Source: Clostridium sp. OM02-18AC (lineage in GTDB: Bacteria > Bacillota > Clostridia > Lachnospirales > Lachnospiraceae). From it: a stretch of DNA of 64,000 bases. The stretch covers positions 32,750-96,749 of the forward strand of contig NZ_QULW01000017.1 of the NCBI RefSeq assembly GCF_003481825.1. Reading direction: 5' to 3'. The position numbers and the translations under genes were made by a program. Below, in pieces: positions 9,055 through 17,754 of this stretch. The notes under the pieces were generated by a model. It did no database searches. It was not told the DNA's origin and saw only the letters and a program-made list of their open reading frames with translations. How positions within the stretch are numbered: the first letter of the stretch is position 1; the number at the start of each line of letters is the position of its first letter.

Positions 9055-10599
9055 GTGAACAGAGAGAAGATTATTGTAATCGACTTTGGCGGTCAGTACA
9101 ATCAGCTGGTTGCCCGCCGTGTACGTGAGTGCAATGTTTATTGTGAGATCTATTCTTACAAGACCGATATTGAAAAGATCAAAGAAATGAATCCGAAGGG
9201 CATCATCTTAACCGGAGGCCCAAACAGTGTCTATGAAGAGGGCGCAGCAACCTGCAGCAAAGAACTGTTTGAACTTGGCGTTCCGGTACTGGGACTGTGC
9301 TATGGCGCTCAGTTAATGAGCCATGTATTAGGCGGTCATGTCTGCAAGGCTCCTGTCCGTGAGTATGGAAAAATCGAAGTAACCGTGGACAAGTCCAGCA
9401 AGCTGTTCGGCAATGTATCCGAGAAGACCATCTGCTGGATGAGCCACAACGACTACATTGAGAAGGAAGCTCCTGGCTTCAAGATCATTGCGCATACCCC
9501 GGACTGCCCGGTGGCAGCAGCAGAGTGTGCAGAGAAGAATCTCTATGCGATCCAGTTCCATCCGGAAGTACTGCATACCGTAGAGGGAACCAAGATGCTC
9601 TCCAACTTCGTGTACGAAGTGTGTGGCTGCGCAGGCGACTGGAAGATGGATGCTTTTGTAGAAAACACCATCAAAGCAGTACGTGAGAAAGTCGGAAACG
9701 GTAAAGTGCTCTGTGCGTTATCCGGCGGTGTAGACTCCTCCGTAGCAGCTGTTATGCTGGCAAAGGCAGTTGGTGACCAGCTGACCTGTGTATTTGTAGA
9801 CCATGGTCTGCTCCGTAAGGACGAGGGAGACGAGGTTGAGGAAGTATTTGGTCCGAACGGCCCGTACAACTTAAACTTCATCCGTGTCAACGCACAGGAG
9901 CGTTTCTACGCAAAGCTGAAAGGTGTAGAAGAGCCGGAGCGCAAGCGAAAGATCATCGGCGAAGAATTCATCCGTGTATTTGAGGAAGAAGCAAAGAAGA
10001 TCGGTGCAGTAGACTTCCTGGTACAGGGAACCATCTACCCGGACGTAGTAGAGAGTGGTCTGGGCGGCGAGTCTGCTGTCATCAAGTCCCACCACAATGT
10101 TGGAGGACTCCCGGATTACGTTGATTTCAAAGAAATCATCGAGCCGCTGCGTGACCTGTTCAAAGATGAGGTCCGCAAAGCTGGTCTGGAACTCGGTATC
10201 CCGGAGAAGCTGGTATACCGTCAGCCATTCCCGGGTCCGGGACTTGGCATCCGTATCATCGGAGAAGTAACCGCTGAGAAGGTAAAAATGGTACAGGAGG
10301 CAGATGCCATCTACCGCGAAGAAATCGCAAACGCAGGCCTCGACCGCAGCATCGGACAGTACTTCGCAGCACTGACCAACATGCGTTCCGTCGGTGTTAT
10401 GGGCGACGAGAGAACCTATGACTATGCGATCGCATTAAGAGCGGTAAATACCATCGACTTCATGACTGCAGAAGCAGCAGAGATTCCGTGGGAGGTACTT
10501 GGAAAGGTAGCCAGCAGAATCGTAAATGAAGTGAAGCATGTGAACAGAGTACTTTATGACTGCACGGGGAAACCGCCGGCAACAATTGAGTTTGAATAG
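9055..10599 (+). CDS. guaA: GMP synthase (glutamine-hydrolysing)
   Basis: A 514-residue protein starting at the GTG at 9055, chosen because TAGGAGGAATACTC precedes it and the family N-terminus (EKIIVIDFGGQYNQLVARRV) begins there. The class I glutamine amidotransferase domain has GLCYGAQ with the nucleophile C82 and a QFHPEV motif. The ATP-pyrophosphatase domain has LSGGVDSS, and the C-terminal dimerization domain has RQPFPGPGLGIRI. It converts XMP to GMP with glutamine and ATP. The last codons (IEFE-stop) form the attachment core of the mobile elements that follow, and the insertion leaves the gene intact. Confidence 0.97.
   Translation: MNREKIIVIDFGGQYNQLVARRVRECNVYCEIYSYKTDIEKIKEMNPKGIILTGGPNSVYEEGAATCSKELFELGVPVLGLCYGAQLMSHVLGGHVCKAPVREYGKIEVTVDKSSKLFGNVSEKTICWMSHNDYIEKEAPGFKIIAHTPDCPVAAAECAEKNLYAIQFHPEVLHTVEGTKMLSNFVYEVCGCAGDWKMDAFVENTIKAVREKVGNGKVLCALSGGVDSSVAAVMLAKAVGDQLTCVFVDHGLLRKDEGDEVEEVFGPNGPYNLNFIRVNAQERFYAKLKGVEEPERKRKIIGEEFIRVFEEEAKKIGAVDFLVQGTIYPDVVESGLGGESAVIKSHHNVGGLPDYVDFKEIIEPLRDLFKDEVRKAGLELGIPEKLVYRQPFPGPGLGIRIIGEVTAEKVKMVQEADAIYREEIANAGLDRSIGQYFAALTNMRSVGVMGDERTYDYAIALRAVNTIDFMTAEAAEIPWEVLGKVASRIVNEVKHVNRVLYDCTGKPPATIEFE
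10588..10598 (+). other. Attachment core 1 (guaA 3' end, attL of element A)
   Basis: GAGTTTGAATA, the last codons of guaA. Tn5801-type elements are known to enter the 3' end of guaA at GAGTGGGAATA. The same core recurs at 29281, 38011 (as GAGTGGGAATA) and 52419. Confidence 0.85.
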
Positions 10600-10607
10600 T
10601 TGGAGCA

Positions 10608-10654
10608 GAGCTTCAAAGCCTTTATTTTCAAGGGTTTTGAGGCTCTTTTCTTTT
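10608..10654. terminator. Terminator at the left end of element A
   Basis: GAGCTTCAAAGCC pairs with GGTTTTGAGGCTC around a short loop, followed by a T-rich tract (10646-10654). It can end guaA transcription. A hairpin also follows the cores at 38011 and 52419 at this distance. Confidence 0.75.
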
Positions 10655-10657
10655 AGA

Positions 10658-10675
10658 ATTGCATTTTGATTGCAT
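10658..10675 (+). repeat. Arm-type repeat pair, left end of element A
   Basis: ATTGCAT twice with an 11-base period, 70 bases after the core. The same pair occurs at the right end (29168-29185). This fits DR2-type binding sites for the N-terminal domain of a Tn916-like integrase. Confidence 0.65.
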
Positions 10676-10679
10676 TTTT

Positions 10680-11864
10680 TTATTCAACTGCTCTGTGATA
10701 GATTGCTGTATGCTGATTGCTGGTGTAATCGGCAACACTGGTTGTTGCCGGAGTATAAGTGAGAACGCCAGTTAATTTTTTGGCAACTTCCACGTTGGTG
10801 TTGGGATATAAATGTCCATAGGTTCCTAACGTGGTCTGTATCTTTTCATGCCCCAGACGTTCTTTAATCAATAAAGGATTTTCTCCCATACTGATGAGCA
10901 GGGAAGCATGGGAATGTCTGAGTGCATGAATTTTGATACGGTGTACGCCTGCCAATCCAGCAAGTTTTTCTAATGCCCGTGGGAGGGTGTGCTTACTGGT
11001 GGGAATCCCATTATAGCTTAGTACAAGGTCACAGTCCTTTAAAACCTTTTGCTGTACTTCCTGCCATGCTTTTAATTCTTTAATGGTATCTGTGTCAATA
11101 TAGATAGTGCGAATACTGGCTTGTGTCTTTGGTTCCACAAATTTGTATTCGTCTATTGTTTTATAGTACAGCGTTTTCGTTATACTTAAAAGTCCGGTTT
11201 CAAAGTTGATATCCGACCATTGCAGGGCTGCGGCTTCTCCGATTCTCATTCCAGTCATAAACAGGAGCCAGTATGAAATGAAAAGGTAATGTTCGTAATA
11301 ATCGCCCTTGTAGAGTAGGGAAATTACCTTTTGAAATTCATCCAGTGTCCAAAAATCCACTTTTGTTTTCTTGCTCTTGATGTTTCCTATCATTCGTGAC
11401 GGATTTTTCTTTGCAAGACCGAGAACAACTGCTCTGTCAAAGGCAATGGAGAGCATACCCTGTACAATACGGATATAGTTTGGACTAAATTCTTTTGCGA
11501 GTTCAAGCTGCCAGTTTTGGACGTTAATGGGTTCTATCTCATCCACCGTCATTTTGTAAAAGTATGAAAAATGTTTCTGAATGGTAGAACGGCGGTTCAG
11601 ATAGGTACTTTCCTTTACCTGTGTTTTATACCAAGGTAGGTAAGTCTCTTCAATGAACTGCTGAAAGGATAGCTGCTGTTTCTTTTCTGTCAATTCCTCT
11701 GTGGATGTAAGCATAAGCTTTGAATATGCTTCTCTGGCTTCCTTTTTTGTCTTGAATCCGCTTTTGTATTTCTGAATCTGTTTTCCGGTAATCGGGTGGA
11801 AACCTAAGTTTGCTCTAAAATAATAAGTTCCGTTTTCTGCTTTCTTAATAGGGTCTTTTGCCAT
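10680..11864 (-). CDS. int: Tyrosine recombinase integrase of element A (Tn916 Int-like)
   Basis: A 394-residue protein from the ATG at 11864, preceded by AAGGAGTGAAATC; the open frame reaches 11900. An N-terminal arm-binding region (KKAENGTYYFRANLGFHP) is followed by the SAM-like core-binding domain. The catalytic domain carries R in MRIGEAAALQW, HALRHSHASLL and the final nucleophile region TTLGTYGHLYP. It catalyses integration into, and excision from, the guaA 3' end. It is the leftmost gene, reading toward guaA, and its stop codon lies next to the arm repeats, as in Tn5801. Confidence 0.93.
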   Translation of the reverse strand: MAKDPIKKAENGTYYFRANLGFHPITGKQIQKYKSGFKTKKEAREAYSKLMLTSTEELTEKKQQLSFQQFIEETYLPWYKTQVKESTYLNRRSTIQKHFSYFYKMTVDEIEPINVQNWQLELAKEFSPNYIRIVQGMLSIAFDRAVVLGLAKKNPSRMIGNIKSKKTKVDFWTLDEFQKVISLLYKGDYYEHYLFISYWLLFMTGMRIGEAAALQWSDINFETGLLSITKTLYYKTIDEYKFVEPKTQASIRTIYIDTDTIKELKAWQEVQQKVLKDCDLVLSYNGIPTSKHTLPRALEKLAGLAGVHRIKIHALRHSHASLLISMGENPLLIKERLGHEKIQTTLGTYGHLYPNTNVEVAKKLTGVLTYTPATTSVADYTSNQHTAIYHRAVE

Positions 11865-11900
11865 GATTTCACTCCTTACATAAATGTGCAAGAAGTACAA

Positions 11901-12095
11901 TCAGTTTGATTTATCAGTAAAAGTAATCCCTAACAATTCTTCCACAGCTTCTCTGGGAACCCTGTCCAGTTTGCGTGACTGATAGTAGGTATGCCCTTTT
12001 GAAATCATAAGTTTTTTTGCTTCTCTTATGATGTCTGCTGCGAATGAAGTCCCATAACCCAGTTCTATTAAGTCTTTTTTTGTTACTGTAATCAT
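11901..12095 (-). CDS. xis: DUF3173 protein, putative excisionase of element A
   Basis: A 64-residue protein from the ATG at 12095 with GGAAAGGAGGAAT before it. The sequence MITVTKKDLIELGYGTSFA, ending in PREAVEELLGI, matches the DUF3173 group found beside the integrase in Tn5801-type elements, where Xis sits in Tn916. It should bend DNA and direct Int to excise. It lies 36 bases upstream of int and is probably cotranscribed with it. Confidence 0.8.
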   Translation of the reverse strand: MITVTKKDLIELGYGTSFAADIIREAKKLMISKGHTYYQSRKLDRVPREAVEELLGITFTDKSN

Positions 12096-12139
12096 ATTCC
12101 TCCTTTCCATAGACCAGATATGGAACCCTCAATATCTGT

Positions 12140-12665
12140 CTATATTATATCAGATTTTGTGGCAAAAGTAATATTAAGATTGTATTTCCTGCGAATAGTT
12201 ATTTGATTTTGAATGAAAAATTCTAATTCAAAATAGTATATAAGCAAGCCGAGCAGCTTTCGCTAAAGCTCATGGGAATCTCACCCCTGCATGGTTCTCA
12301 TCCAGCCGTACCCTTTGCCAGCGGTGCTACATCATCACACGGACTAAGGCTGTACGGAAGTATCATTATCACAATAGAAAGGTCATGGCGGCAGCTCTGC
12401 GGTAAGCTGCTTATGGAACGCTGGCAGGAATCGCTATCCGGTTTCATCCCTCCTTTGGTGGGTCACGGCGTGCCAGCCCAACGGCTCTCTTTCTATCGAA
12501 ACGTATTCGGCTGCTTTATGCTGCGTTGATTAGACGCTTTCTTTTTCAAGGAACAATCCGGCTTTGTCAGCCTGTTAAAATGCACTGGTGATAATGCACT
12601 TTAATAGGCTGGCAAGCTCTGTCTGGGAAGCATGGGCTTGTCCATGCTTCCACAGGAGAGCGTTA
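12140..12665. other. Structured non-coding stretch between xis and orf8
   Basis: No convincing gene was found. The DNA holds strong inverted repeats: CAGCCTGTTAAAATGCA with its complement at 12568-12584 and 12595-12611 (two wobble pairs), and a second hairpin at about 12614-12661 with GGAAGCATGG arms and outer GCTCT/AGAGC pairs. An open frame at 12272-12529 has no start signal and no protein-like pattern. This may be a regulatory RNA or long leader between the regulatory genes and xis-int. Confidence 0.45.
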
Positions 12666-12668
12666 TTT

Positions 12669-12908
12669 TTACTTTGGTTCCCTGATTTCAAAAGATAAAA
12701 TCTTTGCAATCAGACGTGTTTCCATCCGGCGGCGTAGGGTTTCATCTACAACCATGAGAGTATTGCCATATTCGTCTTTCATGGGACGCATGGAACGGCT
12801 GGCAATAAAACCGCTGTAATGGCGTACAATCTGGTTGACTGCTTCAATATCACCGTCCGCAGCCCTTACAATTACAGGAAACGGAATCATAGGGTGCTTT
12901 GCTGTCAT
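12669..12908 (-). CDS. orf8: Orf8-like helix-turn-helix protein of Tn916 type
   Basis: A 79-residue protein (MTAKHPMIPFPVIVRAADGDIE...RRRMETRLIAKIL) matching the small HTH protein that follows the sigma-like gene in Tn916-family elements. Its start overlaps the end of the upstream gene by 4 bases, so the two are translationally coupled. In Tn916 the orf7-orf8 pair activates the long transcript that runs through xis and int after excision. Confidence 0.8.
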   Translation of the reverse strand: MTAKHPMIPFPVIVRAADGDIEAVNQIVRHYSGFIASRSMRPMKDEYGNTLMVVDETLRRRMETRLIAKILSFEIREPK

Positions 12909-13327
12909 GCTTCTTCCTCCATAAATTTTTTGATAAATTCCAGTCCGGCGTGTCTTCTTCTCTGGATGGTAGAACGGTTGACTTCCAGAATTTTTGAAAT
13001 TTCCGTATCGTCAAATCCGAGGAAATAATATCTCAGGATAACGTCACGTTTCTTTCCATCCAGATTTTCTAATGCTTCTGCTAATAGGCTGTTTTCAATG
13101 CGGACAGTAAATCCATCCATTTCAAAAGTATGGAAATGGGAGGGATAGGTGTCTTCGGAAGAAAACAGATTGACGGTGTAATCGTCCATATCACAGAACA
13201 GGGTTTCCCGTTTACACTGTCTGGACAACGCTTTGAGATAGTCTTTGCGTTCATCCTCCATAGCGACTTTACAGATATAATCAAACTGGTTCTCTATGGT
13301 TGTCTGAAATTCAGATGGCTTCATCAT
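12905..13327 (-). CDS. orf7: Orf7-like sigma-70 family factor of Tn916 type
   Basis: A 140-residue protein. The C-terminal half (LENLDGKKRDVILRYYFLGF then DTEISKILEVNRSTIQRRRH) is a sigma region-4-like helix-turn-helix. In Tn916 the equivalent protein is a positive regulator that boosts transcription of the excision and transfer genes. It stands at the head of the minus-strand regulatory operon, divergent from the Orf9-like repressor. Confidence 0.85.
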   Translation of the reverse strand: MMKPSEFQTTIENQFDYICKVAMEDERKDYLKALSRQCKRETLFCDMDDYTVNLFSSEDTYPSHFHTFEMDGFTVRIENSLLAEALENLDGKKRDVILRYYFLGFDDTEISKILEVNRSTIQRRRHAGLEFIKKFMEEEA

Positions 13328-13924
13328 TGCTCACCCCCTTTCCAGCCTTGAAAGGGAGCGAGTTGATAGGAATTTCTGCTTCTTTCCCCCTTTTCGCTCT
13401 TAGTCCCGACAGGACAGGGGGTGCAGTTGCGTTTTGAGAAGAAAAATTTAAAAACTTTTTCTTCCAACTAAAAAAGCACGCAAACAGACGATATTTCTGC
13501 TTGTGTGCTTCGATAGTTCTTACTATGTATTGTGAAAAACCATATTGCAGGTCAGACTTTTCTAGCGTAGGTGGATGGCTTTTTTTAACGGTTTACCGAA
13601 TGTAGATATATTTAAGAAAATATTTTGCATAGCGGCTTCCTCCTGTAAGCCGCCGGAGCCTAAAAAAAGCTGACTTTAATACAACCTCCATGTGTTCTGG
13701 AAAAAAGAAAGACGGCGGCTTTTATTAAACCGTCGTCTGGAAAGGCTTATGTGATTTTGACGCAAGAAAAGTGTACTGCCAAATAACGGTTTTTTTTATT
13801 TCCGTTTCAGCAGCATAGTTTTATCTTTGGTACACATAATAGGAACTGTACAACTGTACAATACGTTTTTCTATACCTGTCACTATTATAACAGGAACAG
13901 TAAAATGTACAGAGGTGGTGTATT
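13328..13924. promoter_or_regulatory. Divergent regulatory region between orf7 and orf9
   Basis: About 600 bases without a gene. It contains several hairpins: AGCACGCAAACAGA with TCTGCTTGTGTGCT (13475-13488 / 13496-13509), GGCTTCCTCCTGTAAGCC near 13630, and AGACGGCGGCTT...AACCGTCGTCT near 13710-13738. The last has a purine/pyrimidine-rich tail on the minus strand and looks like a terminator. In Tn916 this region controls orf7 transcription and the switch to conjugation. Confidence 0.5.
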
Positions 13925-14281
13925 ATGCGTAAAAAAGAAGATAAATATGATTTCAGGGCTTTGGGGCTTGCCATAAAAGAAGCCCGTAAAAAACAGGGTT
14001 TGACCCGTGAACAGGTGGGAGCAATGATTGAGATTGACCCACGTTATTTAACCAATATTGAGAACAAAGGGCAGCATCCCAGCTTACAGGTGCTTTACGA
14101 CCTTGTATCTCTGCTGAATGTATCAGTGGATGAGTTTTTCTTGCCTGCCAGCAGTCAGGTGAAAAGTACCAAACGCAGGCAGTTAGAAAACAAAATAGAC
14201 AATTTCACAGACGCTGACCTTGTTATTATGGAAAGCGTCGCAGATGGTATTGTCAAATCTAAGGAAGTGGGGGAAATGTAA
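13925..14281 (+). CDS. orf9: Orf9-like XRE-family repressor
   Basis: A 118-residue protein with an N-terminal XRE helix-turn-helix (LAIKEARKKQGLTREQVGAM, then RYLTNIENKGQHPSLQVLYDL). AGAGGTGGTGTATT precedes the ATG. In Tn916 the Orf9 protein is divergently transcribed and thought to repress orf7 expression. It is the only plus-strand gene of the element apart from the TetR gene. Confidence 0.85.
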   Translation: MRKKEDKYDFRALGLAIKEARKKQGLTREQVGAMIEIDPRYLTNIENKGQHPSLQVLYDLVSLLNVSVDEFFLPASSQVKSTKRRQLENKIDNFTDADLVIMESVADGIVKSKEVGEM

Positions 14282-14313
14282 ATCCTCCACTTTTGTTTAT
14301 AATTGCAGTGATA

Positions 14314-15009
14314 TTAGAATTGATACTCTGCAATATTTTTGAAATCATTGTTCAACACATAATATACCTTATTTTTAGCAACGGAATATACAAAAGAAAC
14401 TCTGGTTGCCCAAAGTCCTTCCTGACGTACTGACCTAAGTACATCAAAGGCGTTGGAAATAGAGAAGTTTTCTCCATATCCTTGCAGTAAATCCTTTGCC
14501 TTTTCATATCTGTTATCCCCAGATAAAACATATGGATTAGTCAATTCTGGTTTTAGAATGGAGTAATTTGTTATTAAGGAATATTTTTCTTTTTCCAAAC
14601 GATACCCAATCCCCGGTTCAATAATGAGAACACGCCCAGTTCTATCCGAAAACATAGCCTGCATAGTAGTGTCAGGAGCATAAGTAATTTTCTTTTTTTT
14701 CACTATTTCCAATGAATCGTCAAAAGAGAGATTGCCTTTTATAAAGTTTTCTGTCAAATCAGCTATTGTATAGCATGATTCATTACCGCAAAATTGTGCA
14801 TTGTCATTTCCATGTACATACAACAATGTGCCAACATTCCCATTTCTATTGATTCCATGAAAAGAGTGGTACTTATTATCGGACATTTTTATCCCTATAA
14901 AAAAACGGTCCTTTTCGGCAATTACAGTATGTTCCCATTCAGAAAGGTCAATATCAAAATTGAACCCAACAATGGTTTCTTTTCCATTATACACAAATCT
15001 TGTACACAT
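14314..15009 (-). CDS. Ntn-hydrolase-like protein (linear amide C-N hydrolase / choloylglycine hydrolase family)
   Basis: A 231-residue protein starting MCTRF, so removal of Met would expose Cys2, the N-terminal nucleophile of the bile salt hydrolase/penicillin V acylase family. A GFNFDIDLSEW segment follows at the place of the usual GRNxDW motif, but the conserved Arg is replaced by Phe. The protein is also shorter than typical bile salt hydrolases (about 315-330). It is cargo of element A, in the position of tet(M) in Tn916, divergent from a TetR gene. Substrate unknown; activity on amide bonds of conjugated acids, lactams or signals is possible but not shown. Confidence 0.6.
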   Translation of the reverse strand: MCTRFVYNGKETIVGFNFDIDLSEWEHTVIAEKDRFFIGIKMSDNKYHSFHGINRNGNVGTLLYVHGNDNAQFCGNESCYTIADLTENFIKGNLSFDDSLEIVKKKKITYAPDTTMQAMFSDRTGRVLIIEPGIGYRLEKEKYSLITNYSILKPELTNPYVLSGDNRYEKAKDLLQGYGENFSISNAFDVLRSVRQEGLWATRVSFVYSVAKNKVYYVLNNDFKNIAEYQF

Positions 15010-15182
15010 ATTTGTATTTCCTTTCGTAAACTAATTTGAATAGCATAAAAACTAATTACATTAGTAATTTTAAATATTATAAGACTGTTTGTCAATACAA
15101 GAGTTCATTTTTTCTAACCAAATTATTGACTTCATTAATTTGATTACTTAAAATGAAGTAAATGATGTGTAGAAAGAGGAAA

Positions 15183-15749
15183 ATGAATATGCGAGTTACA
15201 AAAGCCGAAGTTATAAAAACTGCTTCTGATATGGCTGATAGAAATGGACTTCATAATGTTTCTTTGAAAGCTATTGCTGAAAATTTAGGGATTCGTACCC
15301 CCTCCTTATATAATCATATAGGAAGTTTGGATGAACTTCTTAGGGAGATAGCACATAGTGGTATGCGTACTATGAATGAAAAAATGATTCGTGCAGTAAT
15401 CGGTAAGACAGGGGATTCAGCATTAAAATTAGTGGCAGTTGAATATCTTAATTATATGATTGAACATCCCGGTGTTTATGAAATAATTCAATGGGCTAGT
15501 TGGAATGGAACAGAGGAAACAGCAATCATTTTTAATGATTATCTATCTTTACTTAAAACACTTATTTGCTCATGTGGCTTTAATCCAGATAAGACCACTG
15601 AAATTTTGAACATGGTAACAGGTATGCTTCATGGTTATACAACTTTACAATTAAGATATGCTTTTTCTAATCCTGATAAAGTAAGAAAAGAATTATCCGA
15701 AGCAATTGACACACTACTATTGGGAGCTAATCAAAAATATAAAGACTAA
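15183..15749 (+). CDS. TetR/AcrR family transcriptional regulator
   Basis: A 188-residue protein from the ATG at 15183 behind AGAAAGAGGAA. The N-terminal TetR helix-turn-helix is clear (VSLKAIAENLGIRTPSLYNH). The C-terminal half resembles the WHG-type ligand domain (MIEHPGVYEIIQWASW...MLHGYTTLQLRYAF). The divergent layout with the Ntn-hydrolase gene (173-base gap) suggests it controls that gene. AT-rich codon use differs from the surrounding transfer genes, so the pair is probably a later insertion into the element. Confidence 0.8.
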   Translation: MNMRVTKAEVIKTASDMADRNGLHNVSLKAIAENLGIRTPSLYNHIGSLDELLREIAHSGMRTMNEKMIRAVIGKTGDSALKLVAVEYLNYMIEHPGVYEIIQWASWNGTEETAIIFNDYLSLLKTLICSCGFNPDKTTEILNMVTGMLHGYTTLQLRYAFSNPDKVRKELSEAIDTLLLGANQKYKD

Positions 15750-15824
15750 TGATAAATTTTAAAAAGAAATACTTTATAAGAGAAACGTGCAAATCTCAAA
15801 TGAGAAATGCACGTTTTTCTATAA

Positions 15825-16733
15825 CTATTTCACAATCTTCCAGTTTTCCCCGTTCTTTTCCAGCACAAGGTCAAACTGCGATACCTGTGTTGTCATGGTC
15901 TGGTTATCCAGATATTTCACTGCAAGGGAAGCTGTCACCTGATTTCCGTTTCGATTGTAAACTGGATTCACCAGTTCCGAGAAAATGTATTCTTTCCCCA
16001 CAGGTTTCAGCACGCCCTCATTCACATAATAGGTCAGCTCCTTTGCGGTTGCCGTAGGGTACAGCTTGAAAAAGGTAGTGAGAAATTCGTTGATTTCCTC
16101 TGTGGTGATGGAATCCACCGTACCGTCACTTTGTACCGCTTTGGGAGTGTAACCGGATTTTACGGGAACACTGGTAATGGTTGGATTCTGGATAATCGTC
16201 AGGTTTCCAGAGCCGTCCACATAGACGGTCACCTGATAAGCGGAACGGACAGTTTTAACGGATTCTCCCTCTGTGATATGCTGTTCCACCGTATAGGTCA
16301 CTTGATAATGCTGCTCCTTTTCTTCTGTGATTTCCCATATCTGAAAATCAGTCAGGGCAGACGATACGGGGATGTCCTTTCGGACAGTATCTACATTCAG
16401 GGCTTGCAGTTCTCCGGTGAGATACCCTTTTAAAGCATTTGTCCGGTTATCAATGGAAGCGGCAGACTGTTCCCATGAATAGTAGACTTCTGCGAAATTC
16501 TCCACAAAGTTTTCTATCTTGTGGGTGTCGAGGATGGTTTCTTCAATTACTTTGGTTTCATGGACAGTATGAATGTCTATCGCCGTGAAATTCTTATAGA
16601 CGGCAAACAGGAAGCTCACTGCCAGCAGCACCCACAGGGCAATCACAGTTTTTTTGTGGGTATTGACTTTGTAAACTTTCAGTTTCTTTTCTTTCTGCTT
16701 TTTCTGGTTATCCTCTTTTCTAATCTGAATCAT
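15825..16733 (-). CDS. orf13: Conjugal transfer protein TcpC-like (Tn916 Orf13)
   Basis: A 302-residue protein with a basic cytoplasmic N-terminus and one membrane helix (KTVIALWVLLAVSFLFAVYK, residues about 28-47). The extracytoplasmic part has two similar domains (VTYTVEQHITEG... and VTASLAVKYLDNQTM...). This matches TcpC/VirB8-like Orf13, a scaffold protein of the Gram-positive mating channel at the membrane. It is the last gene of the minus-strand transfer operon. Confidence 0.85.
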   Translation of the reverse strand: MIQIRKEDNQKKQKEKKLKVYKVNTHKKTVIALWVLLAVSFLFAVYKNFTAIDIHTVHETKVIEETILDTHKIENFVENFAEVYYSWEQSAASIDNRTNALKGYLTGELQALNVDTVRKDIPVSSALTDFQIWEITEEKEQHYQVTYTVEQHITEGESVKTVRSAYQVTVYVDGSGNLTIIQNPTITSVPVKSGYTPKAVQSDGTVDSITTEEINEFLTTFFKLYPTATAKELTYYVNEGVLKPVGKEYIFSELVNPVYNRNGNQVTASLAVKYLDNQTMTTQVSQFDLVLEKNGENWKIVK

Positions 16734-16749
16734 ATCGGTTCATCCTTTC

Positions 16750-17754
16750 TTATTGTTTGATTCGTCCGGCTCCGGCAAAGTGCTGTTGCCAGTAGGAACC
16801 TGTCAGGTCTGCATAACCAATGGGATTTCCGGCATGGTACATCCGGTTATTTCCCACATACAGTCCCACATGGGTGATGTAGGTTCCGGCGTTGTAGGTG
16901 GAGTGGAAAAAGACCAAATCCCCTGCTTTTGCTTCGGACAGGGGGATGTGCTGCGTTACATTGTACTGTTCCTGTGCTGTCCGTGGCAGGGCGATTCCTG
17001 CCTTGCCATAGCACCACTGCACCAGTCCCGAACAGTCAAAGGAAGTGGAGGGAGAATCACCCCCGTACACATACGTCCATCCCTCATACTTTAAGGCTTC
17101 CTCCATGATAGCCTGCACCGTTTCATCATCAAACTGTGCCACGGTCAGGTATTGCGATACCAAGAGGACATAGAACATATTTCCGTAGGAATACCGCCAG
17201 CCTCCGTTTTTCTCTACCGCAACAGGGTTGGTGTAGGTGACTTTCTTTCCGCCGGATTTGTCCCTTGCGAAGCTCTCTGCCAGTTCAAAGGTGTATTTTT
17301 TTCCGTGTCCTGCCACATAGTCTAGGAAACCGCCGCCGTAATTATAGGATTGAATCACGCTGTTTAAGTCACAGCCCTTTGTTTCTGCCGCTGCGAGCAG
17401 TTCCGAGAAATATTTACAGCCCTGTTTGATGGATTCCTCTGTACTAAGGGAGTTCGGGGGAAGCCCCAGAGATTCCGAGGACTGCATAACGTCTTCCAGC
17501 GTGCCGCCGGATTCCACCTGAATGATGGCGAGCAGCACATTTAAGTATTCCTCTATGCCATATTCCTTTGCATACTTTTCCAGCATAGGTTTATGGGCGA
17601 GGACTTCCTGTGATACGCTCACGCCCCCATAGATAAGGTTTCCGCCGCTTCCGCCGTCTTCCTCATCCGAGAAGACAATCACCACCAAAAGGAGCAGGGA
17701 GAACATCATCACGAACACGCCGGAACAGGCAAAGAAAAGGTGTCTTAACTTCAT
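16750..17754 (-). CDS. orf14: Cell-wall hydrolase with lysozyme-like and NlpC/P60 domains (Tn916 Orf14)
   Basis: A 334-residue protein from the ATG at 17754 (AAAGGGGAGAAACC before it), overlapping the upstream stop as ATGA. The order is an N-terminal membrane anchor (FVMMFSLLLLVVIVFS), a lysozyme-like transglycosylase domain (LLAIIQVESGG...SESLGLPPN...QSYNYGGGF), then an NlpC/P60 domain with the catalytic Cys in STSFDCSGLVQW, His in YITHVGLYVG. It opens peptidoglycan for the mating channel. Confidence 0.9.
   Translation of the reverse strand: MKLRHLFFACSGVFVMMFSLLLLVVIVFSDEEDGGSGGNLIYGGVSVSQEVLAHKPMLEKYAKEYGIEEYLNVLLAIIQVESGGTLEDVMQSSESLGLPPNSLSTEESIKQGCKYFSELLAAAETKGCDLNSVIQSYNYGGGFLDYVAGHGKKYTFELAESFARDKSGGKKVTYTNPVAVEKNGGWRYSYGNMFYVLLVSQYLTVAQFDDETVQAIMEEALKYEGWTYVYGGDSPSTSFDCSGLVQWCYGKAGIALPRTAQEQYNVTQHIPLSEAKAGDLVFFHSTYNAGTYITHVGLYVGNNRMYHAGNPIGYADLTGSYWQQHFAGAGRIKQ

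Noticed and set aside
12272..12529. Open frame of 85 codons between xis and orf8
   Set aside because: No SD and no family pattern; the DNA is better explained by hairpins.
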